NCBI GenBank assembly: GCA_963978905.1
Contig: OZ022257.1
Span: forward strand, 27,171,274 to 27,235,273
Direction: 5' to 3'
Origin: Trichostrongylus colubriformis
Taxonomy: Eukaryota; Nematoda; Chromadorea; Rhabditida; Trichostrongylidae
DNA length: 64,000 bases
Below the pieces are notes generated by a model that was not told the origin of the DNA, ran no database searches, and saw nothing but the letters and a program-made list of their open reading frames with translations. Both the position numbers and the translations under genes were made by a program. Positions 10,602 through 20,073 of the stretch are shown one piece after another; within the stretch, counting starts at the first letter, position 1; every line of letters starts with the position of its first letter.

Positions 10602-11639
10602 TTAAATATCTGGGCTGCAAATTGCGGTCCATTGTCCGGTTACCAGCGTCTGCGGATTGCCAAATTGGGCGAAGAGGCGGCGTAACTCCCTTACTGTGCT
10701 GGTTGCCGTTGTGGATGACATCTCGACAATCTCGGGCCATTTCGAGTAGGCGTCGGCGATGACGAGGTACATTTTTCCGTCCATCGGCCCAGCGAAGTCA
10801 GCATGTACGCGGTACCACGGCTTATCCTCCATCGGCCATAAACAAAGTTTTGCTTTTACCGGACTCTTTGCAGTTTCCTGACAGGGACTGCATGTCTTAA
10901 CGAAGTTCCCGATGTCGCTGTTTATGTTCATCGAGAAGACGTAGTTTCTGGCGAGCATCTTCATCCGCGTCATCCCTGGGTGTCCGTCATGAAGTTCGGT
11001 GAGTACAGCACTGTGAAGGCTATCTGGAATCACAATGCGATCACCCACAAATAAACATCCATTCTGCGTTGAGAGTGATTCCCTCAAGCTTCTGAACTGG
11101 TTTGCGGCATCCGATTTCTTCGGCCATTCTCCACATTGCACATATTCGAGGATGCTCTTCAGGACTGAATCCTTTGAAGTTTCTTCGGCTATCCTCTGGG
11201 CATCGATTGGTAGCTTGGACGTGGCATTGATAAAAACAGCGGACGAATCCTTTTCGATCGCTGCAATGACCATGTCTTCTTGAGTGGTCGATTGTTCCGC
11301 GATGAGGCGAGAAAGGGCGTCCGCTTGCCCAAAGCTCGTGGAGCGTTGATACTCAATGTTGAAGTCGTAGTTCTTCACTATCAAAGCCCATTGTTTAAGT
11401 TGATTTGCAGTATATACTGGCACTCCTTTCTTACTTCCGAAAATGGCGAGGAGTGGCTTGTGGTCGGTTAACAGCTTGAAGCGGCGCCCGTATATGTAAC
11501 GGTGGAAATTTCGTAGGGCGAGCGTTATTTCGAGGGCCTCTTTCTCGACATGTCCGTAATTCTTTTCGGCAGTTGTTAAGGAACGGCAAGCATGGTGAAT
11601 CTCTTTCTCTGTTCCATCCGAAAGACGGTGGCTGATCAC
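10602..11639 (-). pseudogene. Gypsy-type RNase H and integrase region
   Basis: The longest open frame in the window (345 codons). From the N-terminus it has an RNase H domain (LTTAEKNYGHVEKEALEI, then LLTDHKPLLAIF and ADALSRL), a zinc-binding integrase N-terminal domain (ELHDGHPGMTRMKMLARN followed by CSPCQ) and the start of the integrase core (RVHADFAGP, with the first catalytic Asp; AYSKWPEIVEM). It runs out of frame just before the second catalytic Asp. Domain order RT-RNase H-integrase is that of Ty3/Gypsy elements. Upstream parts of the polyprotein lie at 11.4-13.7 kb on the same strand. Confidence 0.85.
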
Positions 11640-12420
11640 TGCTCCTATCCCGTACTCCGATGAATCTGCCGCAGTAACGATCTCCTTTGTGGGATCGTAG
11701 GGAGTGAGCAGAAGGTCCGAGGCAAGTACATACTTGGCGCGTTAGAAGGCTTCTTGGCACTCGGCGGACCATACGAAACCATTCGAAAGGTGTGTTCTTC
11801 TTCAGGAGATCGTCCAACGGTGCACGCAGTTGTCGCATCTCACTGACGAAGTGACCGTAGTAGTTGAGCATTCCCAAGAATGAGACTTGTGTGATGTCCG
11901 TGGGGTGTGGCATCTTGCGGATCACCTCGATCTTGGCAGGATCGGGTCGGCGTCCGGTGGAATCGATGATATGTCCTAGGTATCGGAGTTGAGGCATCGG
12001 GAAATTACATTTTTCGAACCGGCCGCTGAAGCCGTAGTCGGATATCCTTTTGAAGGGGTCTTACAAGTTGGTGACGTGCTCCTCGATATTGCGGCCGGTG
12101 ACGATGACGTCGTCGAGGTACGCAGCGCAACCTCTAAGTCCACAAGTCATGGAATCAATGATTTGCTTAAAGATGCTTGGTGCAGATTTGACGCCAAATG
12201 GGAGGCGATTGTAGCGGAGTAGTCCTCTGTGCGTGTTGATGGTAAGCAGCTCCTTCGCCTCCTCGTCGACCTCGATCTGTAGATAAGCGTCGGCGAAATC
12301 AATCTGCCGCCGTTCAGCTTGGTAAAAATGTCGTCCGGAGTGGGCAGCGGATGCTGATGTAACATCAGCGCGCGTTCAGTCTAGTAGAGAAGTCAGCACA
12401 GAGGCGTATGGTTCCATTTG
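11431..12420 (-). pseudogene. Gypsy-type reverse transcriptase, broken by frameshifts
   Basis: The reverse transcriptase is spread over at least three frames. VVRKTNGTIRLCADFSTRLN (just before 12365) is the start of the palm. LPTPDDIFTKLNGG follows in the next frame. The catalytic YLDD block is read at 12109-12120 and looks intact. RYLGHIIDSTGRRPDPAKI and FLGMLNYYGHFVSEM (frame 11431-11997) are the thumb and connection region. The domains are complete in content but not in frame, so no active enzyme is expected. Confidence 0.8.
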
Positions 12421-12984
12421 TCTTCCTGACAACGATGACAGGTGCTGCCCAGGCGGAGTAGTCGAGGTCTTCGATGACGTAGCAATGTCCTCGTCCATCA
12501 TGGCGTATTCCATCAGAGCTCTTCAATGTGAAGTCGACCATAGTACGTCCGATCGTCGGTATCCTTGTCCTATTTGCAGCGTTAACGATGGCGTTGTACT
12601 TGTTCAGCTGTGGCCTTCCCAGATTCTTCCAGCTCGATTTCGAGATCAGCGCGATCATTGCGCCAGTGTCGAGCAACAAGTTCAGGGGCCGTTCGTTGAC
12701 TTCCACTTCTAAATGCGGTTGGGCGTCCTTACGTAGTGCGGCTTCAATGCTCTTGATCTGGTAGCCCCTAGCAACTCTGGTCCGTGGGCGCGACGGTGAC
12801 GTTGATTCCTCTTCCCAGATCGTGACGTGTGGGGAAGCGCTTCGTTCTCTCCCTTGATCTTCCACTTCTTGGGCTTGAAATTTCTTCTTTTCCTCCTTTT
12901 GGCGACAAATTGATCGTAACACTGGAAGCAGCGGCGTTTTCCAGCATCCTTGCGTCTTCTTTGTAGGATTTTATGAGCTGGCAC
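12365..12984 (-). pseudogene. Gypsy-type nucleocapsid end and aspartic protease
   Basis: Frame 12365-12922 contains LLLDTGAMIALIS, the active-site DTG of a retropepsin (Asp codon 12668-12670), and then runs into the start of the reverse transcriptase. A second frame (12709-12984) begins with RRCFQCYDQF and a basic stretch, perhaps the rest of a CCHC nucleocapsid knuckle, although the full motif is not seen. The protease would cleave the Gag-Pol polyprotein. Confidence 0.7.
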
Positions 12985-13084
12985 TCGGCTGGAGGTCTTT
13001 GATCGAGATCTTATCGTCTTGATCCAGCTTCCTCAAGAGGCGCGTTCTGTAGTCGTCGAACTTGGCACCCTGGAATACAACGAC

Positions 13085-13675
13085 CTAGACTAGGCATTGT
13101 AGACCATCGAAGTCGATAGAGTCAAACTTCGCATCAGAACAGCGCTTCCGCACGAGTAGCTGTTGGAGTCCTGGTGGTCGTACTGGATTTTCAGGCACTC
13201 GAATCGACGGCGAAATAGTGTTTCGGCTGAGCCAAACAGCCGATCCATCGTGGCCAGGGCTTCGTCCCATGTCAAGTCAGAAGGCGTCTTGGTCGCAATT
13301 GATCCACAGAATAGTTGATGCAATCTTCATCGAAACGGCTGACCAGTAACCGGGTCTTCTTCCGGGATTCTCCTTGTCGCTGAGCTCTGCGCAGTCGTTA
13401 TCGAAGACGTCTTCAAACCGCTTGTACCAGTTGTCGAACGTCCTTCCATTTTCTTGGTCGAAGCTGAATTTGTCGATGCGACGGCACAGCGAATCGAATA
13501 TGATGTGTTTCGTCATAGCTGGGCTCGATCTGGAAATACGTAACTCCATCTTTTCCAGCGTTCGAAAGAATGAGTCGGACATTTTTTTCTGCTGTCGTTG
13601 CATCAGCTCGAGTGCTTGTTTCTGGCGCTCCATTTGGGTCTGCATAGTGAGAAGAATCTCCGCGAGTCGGTCCAT
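13085..13675 (-). pseudogene. Gypsy-type Gag, two overlapping broken frames
   Basis: The first frame (13277-13675, starting MDRLAEILLTMQ) has a glutamine-rich, probably coiled-coil N-terminus followed by FDNWYKRFEDVF, a capsid-like segment common in nematode and arthropod Gypsy Gag proteins. A frameshift near 13320 leads to the continuing frame (13090-13323) with LTWDEALATMDRLFGSAETL. The start at 13675 is the first Met of the polyprotein and lies about 45 bp downstream of a possible primer-binding site. Confidence 0.65.
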
Positions 13676-13700
13676 GAGTCCTGGGATCCTGATCGCCAGT

Positions 13701-13722
13701 TCGCCACTCCATAATCACAATC
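13701..13722 (-). other. Possible primer-binding site of the Gypsy-type element
   Basis: The minus strand reads TGGCGAACTGGCGATCAGGA just upstream of the Gag start. TGG at the 5' end is usual for a site pairing with the CCA end of a tRNA. The 5' LTR that should adjoin it is absent, so this call is weak. Confidence 0.25.
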
Positions 13723-13729
13723 ACTCACT

Positions 13730-14100
13730 TGCGGACGGACAGACATACATAGCGACATACAAGCCGACAAACAAAGTAAATGGTTTATATACTAGAGGGA
13801 TACTGCGATCTACATTGATAATCATGATTCAACCCATATTAGTGATAGCAAATCAAGCGGTTCATTCGAAATCATTTTCTGATGGGGTATTGGCAGCAAC
13901 ACTGGGTATCGACCGCTTAACTAAGTGAAATTCCAAGTGAAGAAGCATGTTAACAAAAACGATAAACATCGATAAGCAAGATATGGATCTATTATCGATG
14001 TGTGGGAATAAGATGCTAAGCAAGTGAACAATTTCTTACCAATTGATGCAATCGAATACAAGAGTATTAATCTCCAAACATTCCAAACTCCCAATGATGA
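13730..14100 (-). repeat. NR1 head module, inverted
   Basis: Contains the reverse complement of NR1 head landmarks: the GTATCGACCGCTTA-type block near 13906, AAAACGATAAACATCGATAA near 13957, and CCAAACTCCCAATGATGACC just before the hairpin element. A simple GACAGACATAC tract sits at 13735-13765. It joins the Gypsy relic without an LTR, which indicates deletion or rearrangement at this side. Confidence 0.6.
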
Positions 14101-14335
14101 CCCAAACCAGTTGGCTGGCGCACACTACTGCGCGCGATTCGTATCCATGACGTGCAAAACGGGTTCGATGCGAAGCGACTGAAATATAATAAAAGAGAAA
14201 TGCTTTTATCCCGCCAGCTTCTCTGCTTCTTTGCAGTTCGATAGCGCAAATGAAAGCAAAGAAAAGGAAATTTTCGCTCAATTCCATACACAGCTGAGGT
14301 CTGGACCAAATCCATTTTGCACAACAGCAGACCTC
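14101..14335. repeat. ACCAGTTGG hairpin module, diverged copy
   Basis: Starts with ACCAGTTGGCTGGCGCACAC, the terminal repeat of the 255-320 bp hairpin module found beside four other NR1 heads. The right side is poorly preserved; a shorter inverted repeat around CTGAGGTCTGG and CCTCAG is visible at 14290-14340. Confidence 0.5.
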
Positions 14336-14699
14336 AGGACTTGGCTCTGGAGAGGGAATGGAGTGAGTGGAGGCCTTGTTTGGGTCACCGAGTGGAAGGT
14401 CACGCGGAGTCCTTATCCTATGACTAGCCAAGTCACAGGACTACGGACAGAAGCTTTTCCCTTTTTGACTGTTCATGAGTCCGGCCTTATTTCGGAAAGA
14501 ACGGTTGTACAAAATTTCCTCCCTGGTGTCATCCGAACGAGCATACGAGTGCATGAGCTCTTTTGTGCGTGACTGGCGCTTGCCTTTCGAACGGCCAAGT
14601 AAGCGGTCCCTTAGTTCCTGCTTTCTTGACTGATTTTGAGGATGCGTGGATGAGAACTAGATGACTTCTGGTCCGGGGGTACCTGTGGAACTGAATTCT

Positions 14700-14743
14700 G
14701 GAAAGGGATGGTTAACGATTCCCATCGTTAACGATCCCTTTCC
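14700..14743. repeat. Near-perfect 20-bp hairpin
   Basis: GGAAAGGGATGGTTAACGAT (14700-14719) pairs with 14724-14743 with one mismatch, across a 4-base loop. It sits in the interval between the inner edges of the large inverted repeat. Confidence 0.85.
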
Positions 14744-14848
14744 ATACCACGTATCACCAGTAATTGTCAACGCTCCGTCGTCAACTCGAAAAGGGTAATA
14801 TCTTCGGTGACACTTTTCTTCAGACACTCCTAATCAGTTACAAGAGCT

Positions 14849-17800
14849 GTTGTCACCTTGGATCGCCCACGCCCTATGCCTACTTCCACTCCCTTATAAA
14901 ATATATGGTGGGCAATACTCCATCGTCAACTTGATAAGCGCAACAAGCACAGTGATACATACCTTCTGACGCTTCTTATCACCCTAGAAAACTTTTTCAC
15001 TTCGAATTCCTTACAGGAGATGTTCACAACACCTATAAGTGCTAGCGCTCCATTGTAACCCTCAAAGCGCAATACATCGTGGTACTTGTCCACCTCATAA
15101 AAAGATCAGCTGTCATCAGGATAGGTCACCCTCGGAAGCGTTCCCCACCAGCCCTATATCATATAAGAATTTTTTTTTACGATGCGAGATATGAATCCCC
15201 AGTCAACAGACAAATACACGCAAATTCTCACAAACAGACTCAGTTAGACGAATATGAGCAGCAATATTGATGTTTGTGAGGATCTTCTTATTATTAGGTT
15301 GGACGGGAAGTTCTGGGACACTTTTTGTTTTTTCCTGTAGAAACCTGTAAAGCTTCGGGAGCATTTGGTAGTGGGGGGTATATGAAGCGTCTGAAAAGGG
15401 CTTCTGAATAGCACATTCATATTCTCTACGGCTTCAACTAGCAGTGAATTTACGGCAATTTCGCGAAAGGTGCGAAATTCACGAACACCGCCTCGGTTCC
15501 TCAGCATGCGAGGCCACTAACAAAATTAACCAGTCGATGGACCCAGGTACTGTCTCTCATATGGCGGCAGCCCGATGGCTCGATCGGCTCAAATTGGAAC
15601 AGGAAAAATTCCAAAAATTTGCACTGAGAAAAAAATGTGATTTTTTCTAAATTTTCAAAAAAAAGGGAAACTGTTACCATTCAGCACGGCAGTCCCTGGC
15701 GATCTCTACTGCAGGCAATTGGACAACGTAGCCGCAAAAATTACCGAAAAAATGGCTCTAGACTTCTTCCTCCACGACCACGCTCGCCCACATGTGGCAA
15801 AGTTGACGTGCCAAAAGATCCAGGACCTTAGTTGGACGAAGCTCCCCCGTCCATCGTAATCTTCGGACATGGCCCCAACTGACTACCACCTACTCCGATC
15901 TCTAACCCACTTCCTAGACGGACGGCAGCTCAAAGATGACGATGATCTCAAAATCGACCTCCAGACTTTCTTCGACCAGAAATCCCCAGACTTCCATGGG
16001 CAAAGTATCTATTATCTTCCTGAGCGTTGGCAGTACATTGTAGATCACGATGGTGCATACTTTGGTGACTGAAGTTACATGTGAGTAAAATTAAAATAAA
16101 TTGAATTTTTCTCACAAGGTGTCCCAGAACTTCCCGTCCAACCTAATATTATCGGTCAAGTGCGTCTGTTAGTGCGTATCTGTGTGTTTGTGTGTTTGAC
16201 TGAAAATTCATATCTCCCATCGCAGCAAAGTTGGGGCACTGAATTTGACAAGCGATATAAGGTGGGCATGGGGATGCTAGCGGTAGTGAAACGAAAGTTA
16301 TAGCAGCTGATCAGGGCTGATAAGGATCCTCGGAATACGAATGTCTCCAAATGTCTTTCGCTTGATCCCAAAGTGCTGCCACTCATAGGTGTTCGCAGGG
16401 AACAACGATTTCGACGGTAGGTGATTAAATTGATGAAGGTTGTTAAGATTCGATAAGAAGCTCCAAGAGACAAATGTCGCCAAACCGTTTCGTCTTTCGC
16501 GTGGATCTCAGAGTGCTGACACTCATATGTGTTCACAGGGTGGAACGGTGACATTGGTAAAAAGTTTGGTAAGGTCCCATATAGAGCGTCGTGAGGCGAA
16601 TATCACCGATCCCATTCCGTTCTCGGGCTGAAGGTAAAGTGTTCACATTAGCGGATACTGAATGGTGCGTGAACCTTAATGCTGTCTCATCAAAATCGAG
16701 AACGGCTAACAAGGGTTTACAAGAACCGTTCAGAAGTGGATGGGATAAATTTCCGAGCATCGATTACTACTGCCAAACGACCGCTAGAGTAAAAGCGTCC
16801 GATACTCAGTGCCAGTGGGTGAACATACTTTGCGTATGTTCTGGTATCAGTTGCAGAATCTATCGCTGACTTGCCTAGTGTCCAAGTAATGGCGCGCATC
16901 TTTTGATACTGGTTCAACATTTCATGCTCAGGATACGATCTCCATATGTGATAGTGAAGAAAGTGATTCATTTCCTCATGCGACACCAGCAACGATACTG
17001 GGTAACGTCCGCTAGGCTACGTGAAATTCGAAATAGCGGTGCATATTCACAAAACGATAAGCATCGAGCACTGGCATACTGATCACCGACATGAAAGAAT
17101 TAGATGCTCACTGAGTAAAGATTGTCTTCCAGTCCAAGCAATCGATTACAAAACCATCGATCTCTGAACTATCTGAACTTTCAATAGTGCCCATTTCAAC
17201 GAAAGTGTCAGCTGATTAGTGGGAAACACATCACATATCATTCCTAATCCAATTACATTGATAGTCACTATCATTGTAGAAGAGGTATTGACCGCTGAAT
17301 CATTGGACCTCCGAAAAGTGGCCCTCTATGGGGTAGCGAGATGCCTTATTGTTAGTAGATTAGATTATCGGTAAACGCTAGGCTTGAGCATTTAACATTT
17401 GGTGACTGGACGTTCTTCGTTATCCAATAGAAAAACGGAAAGCCTACGACTATTAGACTGCGTGAAATCACAAATAGTGTTAGGCCTTTGTAGGGTGACC
17501 AGTTAAGCAAGCGCTCACTACTGCGCTCATCACAATGTGAAGATGCAATATGGACTTTTTCGATATCGATTTATCATTATTATCATGTTATTCGCGCAGT
17601 GTCTACGTCACCTGTGTGTGTCCGTCTGTTGTCACGAAATTCATCTTTCGCGTCGCAGCAAAGCTGAGACCCTGAGTTATGGTAGTAAATGGTGGATCAA
17701 AAGTGATAGAAGCTGGTAAGAGCCGAGCTGCGATGACTCATAATCGCGCTTCGATATGTGCACAGCCTCCCTGCCCGCTTGGGGAAATATTAGGTCATGT

Positions 17801-17850
17801 GAAAGAGCTGCAATGCTTTCCCCATCCTGGAATGTGCCTACAAATACTGA
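14849..17850 (-). repeat. Right arm of the 11-kb inverted repeat
   Basis: Reverse complement of 6880-9653, with the same modules in reverse order. Its inner edge, GTTGT at 14849-14853, corresponds to ACAAC at 9649-9653 next to the LTR, and from there inward the two arms are unrelated. It lacks the SINE-like insertion (single site at 17228-17239) and carries a mariner derivative (15294-16146) that the left arm lacks. Confidence 0.85.
15294..16146 (+). mobile_element. Internally deleted mariner, 853 bp, in the right arm
   Basis: Bounded by 28-bp terminal inverted repeats starting TTAGGTTGGACGGGAAGTTC and by TA on both sides (15292-15293, 16147-16148). The left arm has the uninterrupted site near 9205-9212. 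Broken plus-strand frames give a mariner first helix-turn-helix (HRLGSSACEATNKINQ), then FLHDHARPHVAKLT with the second catalytic Asp, and MAPTDYHLLRSL with the third. The region of the second DNA-binding helices and the first catalytic Asp is missing. Non-autonomous. Confidence 0.85.
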
Positions 17851-18089
17851 ATGCTCAGCAATAGGATGTATTTCTTCAATATTAGTAGCAACTGGATGCT
17901 TCAGCTGCTAAACTGTGGTGGAATTGCAGGTAGTGATGGATGTGAGTGGAGATACCACTTGGGCTAGCGTTCAGTACAGCGTTAACCAAACGTGGAGCTC
18001 TACGATATGGACTCCCTCGATATCGCTGGTCATTATCGACTACTTCCCCATCACGTAATTCTATCATCATATTCGTGCAATACTGTGCT
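17851..18089. other. No gene recognised
   Basis: Short spacer between the right arm and the next NR1 copy; simple NR1-like fragments near 18000 (TATCGCTGGTCATTATCG), nothing coding. Confidence 0.4.
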
Positions 18090-18345
18090 ACCAGTTGGCT
18101 GGCGCAGATTACTGCGCGTGATTCATGGCGATGTTGTGCAAAATGGGTGTGTTCGGCCCGACCACAGCAGAGCGGAGATTTCCTTCCCTCCGCTTTCAGC
18201 TGAGTTATTGAATTGCAAAAAAGCAGAGAAAATGGCGTGATAAAAAAGTATTTTAGTATCGGTATACTTCAGTCGCTTTGCATGGAACCCATTTTGCACG
18301 TAATCCACATGAATCGCGCGCAGTAGTGTGCGCCAGCCAACTGGT
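18090..18345. repeat. ACCAGTTGG hairpin module, well preserved
   Basis: A 256-bp palindrome-like unit with ends ACCAGTTGGCTGGCGCA and the reverse complement ending CAGCCAACTGGT. Inner parts also pair (TTGTGCAAAATGGGT with ACCCATTTTGCACG). TA flanks both ends. Directly to the right begins the NR1 head sequence (ATCATTGGGAGTTTGG), as in other copies. Confidence 0.8.
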
Positions 18346-18421
18346 AATCATTGGGAGTTTGGGTAGTTTGGAAATCGATAGTTTTGTATACGATTGCATC
18401 GCTTGGTAACAAATAGACCCA

Positions 18422-18631
18422 GACTCCCTTGGTATGCATCGTGTTCAGTGCCATGGAGATACCGAATTTGCAGTCTCAGTCACCATCCTGGCACTCGAAC
18501 CCGAAACCACCGCGCGAAAAACACTGGAGGCATTTTGGATTACAGCAAAAGACCCTAAAATAAACAGGAAAGAGGAATGTGTGGCCATAACCCGTGACCT
18601 CGCGCCCTTCCTTAGCCTCTGTAAGTTTTGA
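18422..18631 (+). pseudogene. C-terminal GIY-YIG endonuclease fragment of a Penelope-like element
   Basis: The frame is open from the truncation point and ends at 18631. It reads LGMHRV, then FAVSVTILALEPET, ARKTLEAFWITAK and NRKEECVAITRDL. This order (a GMHR-like block, VTILA, then LEAFWI with the conserved endonuclease Glu, then the N-rich and CVAIT end) is characteristic of the GIY-YIG domain at the end of Penelope-like reverse transcriptases. The reverse transcriptase and the GIY-YIG motif itself are missing, so the fragment is not functional. Family identification is from pattern memory, not a search. Confidence 0.65.
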
Positions 18632-18860
18632 CCTACTACACGAGGTTGAGGTCGTAGAGGTGGAGGTACTGCTCCTCAGTCTACTAAAAAGTTGTCCTGC
18701 TGGTGGTCCATCTCGCGCCCCGGTCGCTAATACCAAGGTGAGCCCATGCCACCCTTCGATCGATCGATACCGAGAGCTGGTTTAGTACTCTGTTGAAAAG
18801 TTCTCGGGATTGTGAAAGTCTTGGATTGAATTAGGTCTCAAGTTCTTTTTCGACTTTTCA

Positions 18861-18896
18861 GGCTCTGAAGAAGGCGAAGACGCCGAAACGTTAGCC
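18861..18896 (+). ncRNA. Hammerhead-like core in the Penelope 3' region
   Basis: GGCT (18861-18864) can pair with AGCC (18893-18896). Between them are CTGAAGA (18865-18871), fitting the conserved CUGANGA core, a GGCG/CGCC stem with loop AAGA (18873-18884), and GAAA (18885-18888). Penelope-like elements are known to carry hammerhead motifs. Here one extra A separates the core from stem II, and the base expected to be U before the cleavage site is C, so self-cleavage is doubtful. Confidence 0.4.
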
Positions 18897-18979
18897 TCGA
18901 ATAAATAAGATCGTGAATCTTGGAAGGCTTAACAACAAACTAGCCAGAGTAACAAATAGATCACTTGCTGAGAATCTAA

Positions 18980-20070
18980 GGCAGCGTTCATAGTTTTGGA
19001 ATTTGCGTTTTTGCGTTTTTGCGTTTTTGTGGAAAGAAGAATAGATACGTATCGATTTGCGTTTTTGCGTTTTTGCGTTTTTGCGTTTTTGCGTTTTTGT
19101 GGAAATGCGGATAAAGTATTAGATACGTATCGATTTCCAGGCCACGAAGAGACGAGAGGATTAGAGAAAGGAGAGTGTGGAATTTGCGTTTTTGCGTTTT
19201 TGTGGAAATGCGGAATCTGCGTTTTTGCGTTTTTGTGGAAATGCGGAAAGGGATAAGATACGTATCGATTTGCGGAATTTGCGTTTTTGCGTTTTTGTGG
19301 AAAGTAGATTAGATACGTATCGATTTGCGGAGCTTGCGTTTTTGCGTTTTTGTGGAAATGAGGTGGATAAGATAAGTGTCTATTGCTTCGTCAGCGAACG
19401 TGGATGATAAGACAAAGCACTTTCTACACTGAAGGAACAGACTGATCTTATACATTGCTTTTTCAACAGTTTTTCCCTTCTCGTTCACTCTTTCGTACTC
19501 TCGATCATTCGTTTTTGATATGTCACTTTCGTCTGCTGTCACACTGTAGTGTGTCTTTGGGTGGCGTGCAAGTGTTCCGAACAGCGTGCAGGGAGTTCAT
19601 GTCAGCAGTGCTGCGGAGAGTGCTGTCACTTCTCACAAAATTATGTCTATATCCCTGCACGAAAATGGCTGTTTTTCTTCAAAGTCGACTAAAACCATTT
19701 ATCAAATGTATATAAGCTCTTGTCCATATATCCTTATTTAAATAAGCTCTTTCCGAACTCAAGAGAATGTGAACAAATAGCTCATCATCATCCGTTCAAC
19801 CGCTCGCAAATGATGAGCTGCGTGGAATGACACGCACCGCGCACGTGGCTTCCACGCTTTCCACAATTCCACATTTCCACAAAAACGCAAAAACGCAAAT
19901 TCCGCATTTCCACAAAAACGCAAAAACGCAAATTCCACAAATCGATACGTATCTACTCTACTTTCCACAAAAACGCAAAAACGCAGTTTTCCTAATCGAT
20001 ATGTATCTACTCTATTTCCACAAAAACGCAAAAACGCAAAAACGCAAATTCCAAAACTATGAACGCTGCC
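18980..20070. mobile_element. Harbinger-like non-autonomous element, 1.09 kb
   Basis: Terminal inverted repeats GGCAGCGTTCATAGTTTT are flanked by TAA on both sides (18977-18979, 20071-20073). A 3-bp TAA/TTA duplication with GG-starting ends is the hallmark of PIF/Harbinger elements. Both subterminal regions (18995-19370, 19850-20055) consist of GCGTTTTT repeats and spaced copies of the palindrome GATACGTATC, inverted relative to each other. The central 450 bp has no transposase. It is inserted in an NR1 head. Translations of the repeats such as FAFLRFC are artefacts. Confidence 0.65.
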
Positions 20071-20073
20071 TAA

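Larger units (their letters stand above)
18418..18949 (+). mobile_element. 5'-truncated Penelope-like element with 11-bp target duplication
   Basis: The fragment is flanked by TAACAAATAGA on both sides (18407-18417 and 18950-18960), and the flanks join to a continuous NR1 head sequence. It contains the last about 65 codons of a Penelope-like GIY-YIG endonuclease and a 3' untranslated region with a hammerhead-like hairpin (18861-18896). Penelope-like elements insert by reverse transcription and are often severely 5'-truncated, as here. Confidence 0.75.

Noticed and set aside
18996..19407. Repetitive protein frames (FAFLRFC, CVFVE) on both strands
   Set aside because: They are translations of GCGTTTTT repeats in the Harbinger-like ends; all frames of such a repeat stay open and no domain is encoded.
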